From an uncultured Saprospirales bacterium (GTDB taxonomy: Bacteria > Bacteroidota > Bacteroidia > Chitinophagales > Saprospiraceae), in contig CALAZP010000100.1 in NCBI GenBank assembly GCA_937926355.1, positions 1 through 11,036 on the forward strand: a DNA stretch of 11,036 nt. The letters are read 5' to 3'. This document shows, piece after piece, positions 1 to 7,998 of the stretch; the first letter of the stretch is position 1, and each line of letters opens with the position of its first letter. Under the pieces are notes generated by a model. The model saw only the letters and a program-made list of their open reading frames with translations, made no database searches and was not told the DNA's origin. Both the position numbers and the translations under genes were made by a program.

Positions 1-224
1 TTTTGCTCCAAACTCATTAAAGCTTGGGACATCAAGTGATAAGCACCTAAAGCATGATGAAACCTAGTATGCAGTGCACCGGGGTAGACGTAGTGCGACA
101 AACTAGTTTGTTTGATTCTTCTTAACCGTTGAAAAAATGGATGTTCCACTAAATCAAAAATCAAACCATAGGGAATTGAAATAAATCCATATACAGGGTC
201 GTTTACAATTTTCACCTTATGCAT
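1..224 (-). CDS. HD-domain phosphohydrolase, SAMHD1/dGTPase-like (partial, C-terminal part off the left edge)
   Basis: The first 74 residues of a protein are read from an ATG at 224; the rest lies beyond the left edge. It begins MHKVKIVNDPVYGFISIPYG and continues with HPFFQRLRRIKQ (28-39) and TRFHHALGAYHL (53-64). This is the N-terminal pattern of HD-domain nucleotide phosphohydrolases related to SAMHD1 and dNTP triphosphohydrolases, where the His in the R-F-x-H motif (H57 here) is the first metal ligand. The HD doublet itself would be outside the window, so catalytic competence cannot be judged. Proteins of this family hydrolyse dNTPs or other phosphorylated substrates in the cytoplasm; the substrate of this one is unknown. 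It is divergent from porX, with 91 nt between the two starts. The family call is fairly firm, the exact function is not. Confidence 0.85.
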   Translation of the reverse strand, partial: MHKVKIVNDPVYGFISIPYGLIFDLVEHPFFQRLRRIKQTSLSHYVYPGALHTRFHHALGAYHLMSQALMSLEQ

Positions 225-239
225 AATCCCTATTTTTTA

Positions 240-247
240 CAAAAATA
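240..247 (-). promoter_or_regulatory. Candidate Bacteroidota -7 element for the HD-domain gene
   Basis: Read on the minus strand this is TATTTTTG, an exact match to the Bacteroidota sigma-A -7 consensus TAnnTTTG. It would place transcription start about 10 nt before the ATG at 224, giving a very short leader. No good -33 TTTG stands at the right distance (a weak TTAG lies 21 nt further upstream), so this is only a candidate. Confidence 0.35.
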
Positions 248-251
248 CCGA

Positions 252-283
252 TTGGTCATCTTTTTGGACTAATTTACTGTTTG
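252..283 (+). promoter_or_regulatory. Candidate porX promoter
   Basis: TTG at 252-254 and TACTGTTTG at 275-283 are separated by 20 nt. This resembles the Bacteroidota layout of a -33 TTTG followed by TAnnTTTG, except that the -7 box has three rather than two free bases between TA and TTTG. It would give a leader of roughly 25 nt before the porX ATG at 316. It lies next to the leftward candidate at 240-247, so the two divergent promoters would share the 91-nt gap. Confidence 0.35.
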
Positions 284-315
284 AGTTTTACAACACTACA
301 AAAAATAGATTAATT

Positions 316-1872
316 ATGGCTAAACCACTTATTCTCTGGGTAGATGATGAAATTGAATATTTGAAACCACATATCATGTTTCTCGACTCTAGAGGATACG
401 AAGTCATAACTGCTTCCAATGGACATGATGCACTAGATATTTGCAAAGAGCGACCTGAAATTGAGTTGGTTATTTTAGATGAATCTATGCCCGGTATGAC
501 CGGTCTGGAAGTCATGGAGTCTTTAAATAAATTTAGACCCAACCTCAAGACCATCATGGTTACCAAAAATGAAAGCGATGAGGTAATGAAAAGCGCCTTC
601 GGCAAAGATACTCAAGCCTATTTACTCAAGCCAGTGGTGAGCCAGCAAGTCTATGCTTCAGTAGCTGGATTGCTCAATAAAAAGGCTTTTGTTCAACAGG
701 ATACCAATATCGGTTATACCAAAGAACACCAACAAATCCTGTCGGATATATACGAGGATCCCAACCACGAACAATGGGTAGAAATCTATAAAAAATTTAT
801 TAGTTGGGAACTCAAAATGTTTCAGAATGATAATCAAGTATTCATGGATAACTTGATTAATCAAAAAGCTACGGCCAATCAAGCTTTTTCTAAATATATA
901 GCTCAAAATTATGAAGCCTGGTTGAGAGATGGCACGGGCCCATTACTCTCTCATCATTTACTAAAGAAAAAAGTGTTCCCTCATTTGGTTAATCAAGATA
1001 GACCAACTGTATTTTTATTGATGGATAATCTAAGGCTGGATCATTGGATGGCTATAGAACCAGTAATTGGGGAGGTTTTCAAAGAAGAAGAATCCGATAG
1101 CTTCTTCAGCATCCTTCCAACAACCACCCAATTTAGTAGAAATGCCATTTTTTCAGGCCTACTACCAGCGGAAATTGAAAAAAAATACAAGGATAAATGG
1201 AAAAATGATACCGAAGAGGGTGGTAAAAATGACTTTGAAGCTTTCTTTTTAGAGGAACAATTGAAAAGGCATATTCGACAACCTATAAAAATGGAATACT
1301 TTAAAGTAACCAATGCGGAGGCGGCAAATTCTCTGGAACAAAAAATGGTGAATATGGTCCAGAAGGATTTTGTTGTTATAGTATACAACTTCATAGACAT
1401 GCTTTCGCATGCTGGCACAGAAATGGATTTCGTTAAGCAATTGGCTAATAATGATCAATCCTATAGAGAGTTGGTTAAAAATTGGTTTGTTAACTCCCCA
1501 TTGTGGAAATCCTTGAAAAGAATTGCCGAAAAAGATATTCAATTAATCATTTCCACCGACCATGGTACGATTAAGGTGAAAACACCTACTTCAATCAAGG
1601 CAGAAAAAGATACTACGAATAACTTGAGATACAAATCAGGAAAAAATCTTTCATTTGAACCTAAGGATGTTTTTGCTATCAAAAATCCTTCTTCTGTTGG
1701 TCTGCCATCGCTTAACCTCTCTTCTTCTTACGTATTTGCTCTAGAGGACAAATTCTTTCTATATCCCAATAATTTTAACAGAATAAAACAACTTTATTCT
1801 GATACGTACCAACATGGTGGGATTTCTATGGAAGAGATGATATGCCCTTTTGCCAGATTCGTTCCCAAATAG
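316..1872 (+). CDS. porX: T9SS response regulator PorX (receiver domain + PglZ/alkaline-phosphatase-like domain)
   Basis: This 518-residue cytoplasmic protein has two recognisable parts. Residues 1-120 form a CheY-like receiver: acidic pocket D10-D11-E12, phosphoacceptor D55 in VILDESMPGMTG, T83 and K105. After a mostly helical linker (about 125-225), residues 230-518 form a PglZ-type domain of the alkaline phosphatase superfamily. Its metal-site candidates are D237 (LLMDN), T271 (PTTTQ, nucleophile position), D361 and H365 (NFIDMLSH), D415-H416 (STDHG) and H500 (YQHGG). This architecture and length match PorX, which is required for T9SS function in Porphyromonas and was reported to be a Zn-dependent oligonucleotide phosphodiesterase. 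All expected catalytic residues appear present. The usual partner kinase gene porY is not in the window. The ATG at 316 starts directly at the receiver domain. The gene ends 1 nt before the convergent gene at 1874. Confidence 0.95.
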   Translation: MAKPLILWVDDEIEYLKPHIMFLDSRGYEVITASNGHDALDICKERPEIELVILDESMPGMTGLEVMESLNKFRPNLKTIMVTKNESDEVMKSAFGKDTQAYLLKPVVSQQVYASVAGLLNKKAFVQQDTNIGYTKEHQQILSDIYEDPNHEQWVEIYKKFISWELKMFQNDNQVFMDNLINQKATANQAFSKYIAQNYEAWLRDGTGPLLSHHLLKKKVFPHLVNQDRPTVFLLMDNLRLDHWMAIEPVIGEVFKEEESDSFFSILPTTTQFSRNAIFSGLLPAEIEKKYKDKWKNDTEEGGKNDFEAFFLEEQLKRHIRQPIKMEYFKVTNAEAANSLEQKMVNMVQKDFVVIVYNFIDMLSHAGTEMDFVKQLANNDQSYRELVKNWFVNSPLWKSLKRIAEKDIQLIISTDHGTIKVKTPTSIKAEKDTTNNLRYKSGKNLSFEPKDVFAIKNPSSVGLPSLNLSSSYVFALEDKFFLYPNNFNRIKQLYSDTYQHGGISMEEMICPFARFVPK

Positions 1873-1873
1873 G

Positions 1874-2329
1874 TTATAATCCTTCTACTTGTAAAAGAGT
1901 TGCTGAAGAGGGATTAGATTCGAGAAAATTTTTCAATCGGTAACGGTCAACAATAAATCTAATTTCACGACCAAATGCCCCTTTACTTTTTAAGCGAAGC
2001 GTACCAAGTGAAAACAAAAAATAGTTATTCACCTGAATGGATTCAATATCCTCTATGGAATATTGGAAATGCTTAACGTAGTTGGTCAGGTATAACTGAC
2101 TAGAAGATAATTCTACTCTTTTTAATTGAAATATGGTGAAGTAGATAACAACCACTCCGATGAGATAAAGTAAGACAAAAATAATTCTGGTAGTCAATTG
2201 AGGCCAACCCATAAACATAGGAATGGGGTTAAAAAGAATCGCTATGGTGAAAGCACCAAAGAATACCGTCCAGAAAGACGGAAAAAATATTTTAAAGATT
2301 AAGGTTGAATTAGAAGAAATTCGTTCCAT
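1874..2329 (-). CDS. Small membrane protein with two N-terminal TM helices and a possible bacterial PH-like domain
   Basis: A 151-residue protein that I do not recognise by name. Residues about 11-33 (FKIFFPSFWTVFFGAFTIAI region) and 46-67 are hydrophobic and would form a two-helix hairpin. The remaining 80 residues are predicted to be a cytosolic beta-rich domain with alternating strands (VELSSSQLYLTNYVKHFQYS, then IEDIESIQV) ending in a helix around RLKNFLES. Two TM helices followed by such a domain resembles small bacterial PH-like membrane proteins (YdbT/bPH style), but no catalytic motif is visible and no function can be given. The gene follows tatC by 9 nt on the same strand, so the two are probably cotranscribed; whether it has a role in Tat export is unknown. 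Its stop codon lies 1 nt from the end of convergent porX. Confidence 0.75.
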   Translation of the reverse strand: MERISSNSTLIFKIFFPSFWTVFFGAFTIAILFNPIPMFMGWPQLTTRIIFVLLYLIGVVVIYFTIFQLKRVELSSSQLYLTNYVKHFQYSIEDIESIQVNNYFLFSLGTLRLKSKGAFGREIRFIVDRYRLKNFLESNPSSATLLQVEGL

Positions 2330-2338
2330 TAAATTAGT

Positions 2339-3181
2339 TTAATCCTCATCAGCTTCTTGTGCCTCTACTCTCGCAGATACGAAAATACTGATCTCATAAA
2401 GAATGAATAAAGGTATTCCAATTAAAAATTGGGTGACTACATCAGGGGGGGTAATTAAAGCTGAAAGCACCAAAATTCCAATAATGGCATGTCTTCTGTA
2501 TGCCCTCATGGTAGCAGGGGTTAACAAACCTACCTTGGAAAGAAAATATACCACGATAGGAAGCTCAAATATTAATCCCGCGGGGGCGGTAAACATCAAC
2601 ATATAAGTGATGAAAGAATTGAGAGTAGGAGAATTTTCAACCCCAGGGATAGTGTAGCCCGCCAAGAAATTGACCGCAAAAGGGGCAATAACGAAATATC
2701 CAAAAAGGACTCCTGTAAGAAATAAAAAGGAGCAGATGAACACAATACCTCTTGTCGCTTGTTGTTCCTTTTTATATAGACCTGGACTGACAAATCGCCA
2801 AATTTCCCAAAAAACATAGGGAAAAGCCAAAATGAAACCAGCGATAAATGAAACTTTTATACTCGTTATAAAAGATTCTCCAAAGCCAATAGCTTGCTTC
2901 TTAAAGATTGGAGGTTCAAAACACATCCGATCCCCTAAACCTATAAAATTAGAAAAATCACATATAGCTGTGTATGATAAGAAATCGGGATTGGTGGGAC
3001 CAAATATAACTTGCTCGAAAAACCAGTCTTGAACAAAAAATAAGCCAATTCCAAAAAGGACAATAGCAATCAACGATCGGATAATATGCCACCTCAATTC
3101 CTCAAGGTGTTCTAAAAAAGACATTTCCTTTTCTTGTTGACCACTTCCTAAACGGTCAACATCTACTTGATCTAATGGCAT
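2339..3181 (-). CDS. tatC: Sec-independent (Tat) protein translocase subunit TatC
   Basis: TatC is the multispanning inner-membrane subunit that binds twin-arginine signal peptides and exports folded proteins. Family signatures are clear: FLEHLEELR (22-30) just before the first membrane helix, FPYVFWEIWRFVSPGLYKKE (120-139), FELP with E206, and ITPPD (243-247). Six membrane segments can be drawn over about 280 residues, somewhat longer than the E. coli protein (258). The extra length is mainly in the first periplasmic loop (about 54-105), which carries two cysteines, C74 and C87, that could pair. The 19-residue polar N-terminal extension before M20 makes the exact start slightly uncertain; the ATG at 3181 fits the -7 element just upstream. 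No tatA or tatB is adjacent. A run of seven C on the coding strand lies inside the ITPPD motif and the frame is intact. Confidence 0.96.
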   Translation of the reverse strand: MPLDQVDVDRLGSGQQEKEMSFLEHLEELRWHIIRSLIAIVLFGIGLFFVQDWFFEQVIFGPTNPDFLSYTAICDFSNFIGLGDRMCFEPPIFKKQAIGFGESFITSIKVSFIAGFILAFPYVFWEIWRFVSPGLYKKEQQATRGIVFICSFLFLTGVLFGYFVIAPFAVNFLAGYTIPGVENSPTLNSFITYMLMFTAPAGLIFELPIVVYFLSKVGLLTPATMRAYRRHAIIGILVLSALITPPDVVTQFLIGIPLFILYEISIFVSARVEAQEADED

Positions 3182-3204
3182 TTGGAAGTCAATTTAAACC
3201 GCCC

Positions 3205-3212
3205 CAAAGGTA
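3205..3212 (-). promoter_or_regulatory. Candidate -7 element of the tatC promoter
   Basis: The minus strand reads TACCTTTG, an exact match to TAnnTTTG, 23 nt before the tatC ATG. This gives a leader of about 15-20 nt. No convincing -33 TTG is found at the usual 19-21 nt distance, so the assignment rests on the -7 box and its position. Confidence 0.5.
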
Positions 3213-3259
3213 ATTATTTTGCTAATAATGTAGTCCGATGTTTTGAAGATGCTATAATT

Positions 3260-3276
3260 TAAAATAAAGTATTTTA
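3260..3276. promoter_or_regulatory. 17-bp inverted repeat upstream of the LamG-protein gene
   Basis: TAAAATA, 3-nt spacer AAG, then TATTTTA form a perfect 7-bp inverted repeat 32 nt before the ATG at 3309. The right arm plus the next base reads TATTTTAG, one mismatch from the -7 consensus TAnnTTTG, so the repeat could overlap the promoter of the rightward gene and act as an operator. It is AT-only apart from the spacer, so chance is a real alternative. Confidence 0.3.
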
Positions 3277-3308
3277 GCCTGTCGTTAGATGTTTATAACC
3301 AAGCCAAA

Positions 3309-4538
3309 ATGAAATCATTAGTTACTTTAATTGGATTTAGTCTGTCTTTCTTTAGCATGAAGGGGCAAATTAGCCCTAACCTGGTGGCTTATTATAATTT
3401 TGATGCCAACTTAAATGATGCGGTGGGCAATTCTGCTAATTTGGGAATGGCGGTTGGGACGATAAATTATGATTGTGGACCATTAATAGAAAGTATTGCT
3501 CTAGATGGAAATAATAATGAAATCCAATTTGGAGGCTCCTTTGCGGAAGCATTCAATAAAAATGATTTTACTCTTAGTTTTTATTTTAGGCCATTGAGCA
3601 ATTCGGGAACGAGTCAATATCTCTTTTCCAAAAGTACCATGGACTGCAGTGGAAACAAAACTTTGGATATCAAATATGATCCTGATTTGAATGCCATCAA
3701 TGTAATTATGACAGAAAATGCGAGTAAACGAGTAAGACTTAATTCAAGTTTAACTGCAGGAGATTGTTGGCATCATTTGGTTTTGGTTAGAAAGGAAAAT
3801 GTGGTCAAACTATACCTTAATGAAAAACCTATTGATGAAGATGCTACGGGTACCGCTATTGATTTGACCGATGAATCGGATATTTTTTTAGGAGGGTCCC
3901 TTTGCTTAGTAGCCAATAGCCAACGTTTTAAGGGATTGATAGATGAACTAAAATTTTTTAACCGAGCATTTGATTTGAGAGAAATAGAAACACTATCCTT
4001 GTATCCCGATCAAATTGCCACCTCAGACACGTTGATTTTTTTAGGAGAACAAGTCTCTATTTCGATGTATAAAACGTGCGGCACGAGAGTTTTATGGAGT
4101 CCATCTGTTGATTTGAATTCGCCCGTTTTGCTAGAACCCCTAATTTCTCCTTCAGATCCGGGGTTTCAAACTTATACCGTTCAAATTTCAGATGATCGAG
4201 GAAGCTGTATAGCCACAGATGAAATCATAATTAATGTAGTTGACCCTAAATCCCTAGATTGTGGACAAGGATTTATGCCCTCTGCATTTACCCCTAATGG
4301 AGATGGACTAAATGATCAAATAGGTATCAGCAATCCTTATGCATTACCTGATTTTCAAGAACTACTGATTACTGATCGTTGGGGGAATATCCTCTTTAAA
4401 ACTAACAATCCTTTTGAACAATGGGACGGATACTATAAAGGAGTGTTAATGAGCCCAGGAGTAGTTACTTTTCAAATGCGATACACCTGCAATGAAGAAG
4501 AAATTCAACAATCAGGAAGTATAACCATCCTCTATTAA
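3309..4538 (+). CDS. Secreted LamG-like (concanavalin A-fold) protein with T9SS type B sorting domain
   Basis: A 409-residue exported protein. Residues 1-20 are a Sec signal peptide ending at MKGQ, with the mature chain probably starting at I21. Residues about 25-230 are a LamG/concanavalin A-like beta-sandwich: it opens with LVAYYNFDANLNDAVGN, contains CWHHLVLVRKENVVKLYLN (153-171), and ends with the typical IDELKFFNRAF (211-221). A beta-rich connector (about 235-312) follows. Residues about 318-409 are the gliding-motility-associated (CHU_C) C-terminal domain, with FTPNGDGLND (327-336) and DRWGN (356-360), which sends proteins through the T9SS to the cell surface or medium. There are eight cysteines in the mature part, an even number. 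LamG folds often bind carbohydrate or protein, but no ligand can be inferred. It is convergent with the other type B cargo gene and shares a terminator with it. Confidence 0.92.
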   Translation: MKSLVTLIGFSLSFFSMKGQISPNLVAYYNFDANLNDAVGNSANLGMAVGTINYDCGPLIESIALDGNNNEIQFGGSFAEAFNKNDFTLSFYFRPLSNSGTSQYLFSKSTMDCSGNKTLDIKYDPDLNAINVIMTENASKRVRLNSSLTAGDCWHHLVLVRKENVVKLYLNEKPIDEDATGTAIDLTDESDIFLGGSLCLVANSQRFKGLIDELKFFNRAFDLREIETLSLYPDQIATSDTLIFLGEQVSISMYKTCGTRVLWSPSVDLNSPVLLEPLISPSDPGFQTYTVQISDDRGSCIATDEIIINVVDPKSLDCGQGFMPSAFTPNGDGLNDQIGISNPYALPDFQELLITDRWGNILFKTNNPFEQWDGYYKGVLMSPGVVTFQMRYTCNEEEIQQSGSITILY

Positions 4539-4544
4539 TATCAT

Positions 4545-4569
4545 TATTTTTTCCCGAAGGGAAAAAATA
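4545..4569. terminator. Bidirectional intrinsic terminator
   Basis: Arms TATTTTTTCCC (4545-4555) and GGGAAAAAATA (4559-4569) form an 11-bp perfect stem around a GAA loop. The A/T-rich outer stem gives a T-run after the hairpin on either strand. It sits 6 nt after the stop of the rightward LamG gene and about 28 nt beyond the stop of the leftward SprB-repeat gene, as expected for a terminator shared by convergent genes. Confidence 0.8.
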
Positions 4570-4597
4570 TACAAGTAGCCTTTAGTACTAGTGAATG

Positions 4598-7500
4598 CTA
4601 TCTTATTAATGCAACCTCACCCCGAAAGTTGAGTACAAAATTATCTTGAAATAATACTTCTACTGAATATACATAAGTTCCTACATCTGCTTGACTGCCA
4701 TCCCATAATGGAATACCTTCTTGACAATTCGGTGAAATGGTTTCATTTTTATAGGCGACCATTTTTCCCCACCTATCAAATATCTTGATAGAATTAATAG
4801 ATTGAACACCAGTACAGGCATGCAATACAAAAAGGTCATTTACTCCATCATTATTGGGAGAAAATACATTGGGGATATACACCAATCTATTTTTATCAAT
4901 AACTACTGATACAGAAGCCTTATCGGTGCATCCATTAACATCGGCTACTTCTAGGGTAAAAATTTGATTTTCGGTAGCAGCAATTCCAGGAGTTAATGAA
5001 TTGGGTTCGGTGAGTAGTTCTTCAGGACTCCAATTAAAAAATGCAATTGGAGTGGAATGATTGACGATAGGTTGTAATTTTTGACTTTCATCTCCTAATT
5101 TCACCGTAATTATATCAGGATTAAAACTAACCTCAGTTGGGTCAGGAGTATCTACAAAAAAACTATCAGTGAATTGACAATTTTTTGTATCAACAAGGGT
5201 TAATTGATGAGGTCCGGCAAATAAAGAAGCCTCTTGGTCCCCTCTATAGGCAATAGGGTTTTCATCTAGATAAAATAAATAATCCGATAATTGTTGGCCA
5301 TTGCCACCTTGGATGCTGCTAATTTCAAAATCAGTGGGTTCTCCATAGCAAAGGGGAGGGAGAGGTATTTGAAAATTAGCTACCAAAGGGTCAGGCTCCT
5401 CGATCACAACAGACAGAGAGTCTTTACAACCTTTGGTATCTGTTAAAGTGACACCATAATTACCGGGCGCAAGTTGGGTAACGCTGGATTCTGCTCCACT
5501 AGCCAAATTATTTTCCCACATGAAGGGGGCCAAGCCAATCGGGTTGATGTCATCGAATTGATTATAGGTTAAGGTGATATATCCATCTGATGCCCCATTA
5601 CAACTCACCTGGGCAGTTTGACTAGAATCCACCAGCAACTTTAAAGGATCTGGAGAGGAGACCCTAAAGGTATCCATCTGGAGACAACCATTACCATCCA
5701 TTATGGATACAGTGTAATTGCCACTGGATAGGTTGGTAGCTAAGGGTGACGTCAAACTAAGGTCATGGGCCCAAGAGTAAGAAAAATTGCCTGTTCCTCC
5801 AGAAGGGGTTACTTGGATAAGACCGTCAGCAGTACCAAAACATCGGGTACGAGAAATGGTAGGTGCTATCGTTATTGGTTTTGGAGCTCGTATCTCTATG
5901 GAATCCAAACCAAAACAATTATTATTTTGATCAATAGCAATTAAAGTTTGCCAACCTTTGGATAAGTTAATCCCTGTGGTAATAGGAACACTTTGGTCTA
6001 ACTGTTGAGTACTCTCCCATATATAATTAAAGTTTCCAGTAGAACCATCTTCATAGGATGCACTGGCTTGGATTTCAGCATCTTGTCTCCCTTCAAAACA
6101 AGACACATCCCTTATTTTTTGAAACTGTATTTCAATTTGAGGTGGGGCTTTCAGCGTGATCAATGATTCCAGCGTATCACAACCCACTGCATCCGTAACC
6201 CTGAGTTGGTAATTACCGTGGGGTATGGACCCATAGACGTTTTCATCTTCAAACAATTGTTGTCCCAAAGAGGAAATCCATTCGAATTGGTAAGGAGGAG
6301 TACCTCCACTTATATTCGCAGTTATCGAACCATCTGAAGCATTGATACAGGTAGGCGATTGAAGTTGTATGCTATCTAGAATCAATGGACTGTAGGGGAT
6401 ATAATTAGTAAAACTTTGAAAATTGTTATTATTAACAAAATCCGTGACTAAAAATTGGTACTGGTCTGCAGGTAGTTGAAGATTAAAACCAGTAGGCGGT
6501 AAGGTAAAATTACTATCCAATAATAGGGTGCCCGAAATCGATTCTAATGTAATCTGGTAAGGTAGGTTTCCGCCAGAAACTGTCAATTGAACATTTCCCG
6601 GGCCTGAATTTCCGCAGGTAAGGGTATCTATTACCGTTTGAATATAAATAGGATTGTTGGACACGCATACCTCCCCTTCATTAGCACTCCATCCTATTAT
6701 TTCAGTTTGCGTATTGGTAATTTCCGGATAAAACGGGGGAATGCCATTCACCACATCTGGTGTATAGACAGAACTACAAGTCCCTAAATCACCTTTTACA
6801 CGGAAACAAATATCAAAGATGGTGGTGTTGTCCGGAAACGTTGTTATCCCCGAACTGAACCAATTCATCAACAGGTTTTGAGTAGATGGGTCGATGGAAA
6901 AAAAACTTGAAGCTAGGTTGAGGGGATTAGCGTTCAAATCAATCTTTTGAAAATTTAATATGGTGGTGTCCCAAGCAAAAGGTATTTGAAAAGAATTGAT
7001 GGAAACAAAATCAGAAACGGCTATAGGCAAACAGATGATAGAGTCCTTGGGGCCATTGACACTAGGAAGAATAAAATTAAGTGCGGGGCAAGTTTGTTGA
7101 TCTACCAGAATCTGCTGACTACAACTAATTCCATCGCTAATTTCTAAAATATAATTACCAGGCTTAGGCACTCTAAAAAATAGGGTATCCCCATGGGTAA
7201 CGTAGTTGGCCGGTATGACTGAAGTCCTTGAAGGATCATCCAGATAAATATCTATACTATAGGTTTGTCCAGGATTCAATTCGGGATATCCTCCTTTAAT
7301 GACAAAAGCCGATTGGCAAGCATTTCCCGACGAAGGAGGGGTAACTTCTTGGGCTGAAATGGGATTTAAATACGTTACTTTAATTGCTTCAGAAGGATCT
7401 AAAGCCGCGCATTCTCCATTGTTTTCAAATCCTCTTTCAGAAAAATGATCTAGTGTAATTGGAGCCATCCATACTGTAATGGGTTGTCCATTATTGAAGC

Positions 7501-7984
7501 CGTATTGAAGTTGCCCCTGATTGAATAATTGAATGTTACCATTGGGTTGGTCAGCAATAATCCAAAAGGGCCCAGTCAAGGTTTGGGCAGAGGAATTAGG
7601 AATCTGATAATTTGGAAGGGTATTGAGGCAGGGTTGTTGGGAAATAATACTATCGAGATGATACTGAATAGAAGATCCTACTGGTGGACAATTGAATAGG
7701 GCGTAGCCTATTCCGGGGCTAGTATTGGGATTTGGGTCATTGGATAAATCGGAACCTATATTAATCAACTCCAATGAATCGCCATAGCACAAGATGATTT
7801 CGTTGAATGAATAACTATTGGATTGACCATTAAAGTACTTAAATGATATTTTCCCAGGCTTTTGAGTGCAATTAATCGGGCTACGAGTGGAAGTTTGCAA
7901 AGGAAGGTGAACGGGCTGAGGAACTTGAGCATAACTCAGGAAAAAGGATAATTGGAGCAGAATATATAAAAAGAGTTTTTTCAT
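4598..7984 (-). CDS. Large secreted protein: cohesin-like domain, SprB-like repeats, T9SS type B sorting domain
   Basis: An 1128-residue exported protein. The ATG at 7984 is preferred because it begins a clean signal peptide (MKKLFLYILLQLSFFLSYAQ, cleavage after residue 20); the in-frame TTG at 8002 would add six residues. Residues about 20-300 are beta-rich and unrecognised. Residues about 314-444 resemble a cohesin domain (CLPIAVSDFVSINSFQIPFAWD, later FDICFRVKG). SprB-like repeats follow, roughly 542-612, 626-700, 711-776, 791-862 and 876-944, several with the C-x(4-5)-DG-x-I and D-x-x-GC pattern; a further related unit lies near 452-535. An Ig/PKD-like stretch follows, and residues about 1036-1128 are the CHU_C type B sorting domain (FSPNNDGVND 1041-1050, FDRWGK 1069-1074). 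The mature chain has 26 cysteines. SprB-type proteins are surface adhesins in gliding Bacteroidota; adhesion is the likely but unproven role. The gene begins 14 nt after the thioredoxin-SPOR gene, implying cotranscription. Confidence 0.9.
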   Translation of the reverse strand: MKKLFLYILLQLSFFLSYAQVPQPVHLPLQTSTRSPINCTQKPGKISFKYFNGQSNSYSFNEIILCYGDSLELINIGSDLSNDPNPNTSPGIGYALFNCPPVGSSIQYHLDSIISQQPCLNTLPNYQIPNSSAQTLTGPFWIIADQPNGNIQLFNQGQLQYGFNNGQPITVWMAPITLDHFSERGFENNGECAALDPSEAIKVTYLNPISAQEVTPPSSGNACQSAFVIKGGYPELNPGQTYSIDIYLDDPSRTSVIPANYVTHGDTLFFRVPKPGNYILEISDGISCSQQILVDQQTCPALNFILPSVNGPKDSIICLPIAVSDFVSINSFQIPFAWDTTILNFQKIDLNANPLNLASSFFSIDPSTQNLLMNWFSSGITTFPDNTTIFDICFRVKGDLGTCSSVYTPDVVNGIPPFYPEITNTQTEIIGWSANEGEVCVSNNPIYIQTVIDTLTCGNSGPGNVQLTVSGGNLPYQITLESISGTLLLDSNFTLPPTGFNLQLPADQYQFLVTDFVNNNNFQSFTNYIPYSPLILDSIQLQSPTCINASDGSITANISGGTPPYQFEWISSLGQQLFEDENVYGSIPHGNYQLRVTDAVGCDTLESLITLKAPPQIEIQFQKIRDVSCFEGRQDAEIQASASYEDGSTGNFNYIWESTQQLDQSVPITTGINLSKGWQTLIAIDQNNNCFGLDSIEIRAPKPITIAPTISRTRCFGTADGLIQVTPSGGTGNFSYSWAHDLSLTSPLATNLSSGNYTVSIMDGNGCLQMDTFRVSSPDPLKLLVDSSQTAQVSCNGASDGYITLTYNQFDDINPIGLAPFMWENNLASGAESSVTQLAPGNYGVTLTDTKGCKDSLSVVIEEPDPLVANFQIPLPPLCYGEPTDFEISSIQGGNGQQLSDYLFYLDENPIAYRGDQEASLFAGPHQLTLVDTKNCQFTDSFFVDTPDPTEVSFNPDIITVKLGDESQKLQPIVNHSTPIAFFNWSPEELLTEPNSLTPGIAATENQIFTLEVADVNGCTDKASVSVVIDKNRLVYIPNVFSPNNDGVNDLFVLHACTGVQSINSIKIFDRWGKMVAYKNETISPNCQEGIPLWDGSQADVGTYVYSVEVLFQDNFVLNFRGEVALIR

Positions 7985-7998
7985 TTTGAGACCAATTA

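Noticed and set aside
1041..1542. Open frames on the minus strand inside porX
   Set aside because: They overlap a fully supported gene, have no family features and no upstream signals, and look like shadows of the porX frame.
3253..3258. Perfect E. coli-like TATAAT on the plus strand before the LamG gene
   Set aside because: Bacteroidota sigma-A uses TAnnTTTG with a -33 TTTG; no -35 box is present and the region is AT-rich, so a chance match is likely.
4598..7984. Tandem DNA repeats or a recombination-prone array in the SprB-repeat gene
   Set aside because: The repeats are seen only at protein level; their DNA is well diverged, with no long identical tracts.
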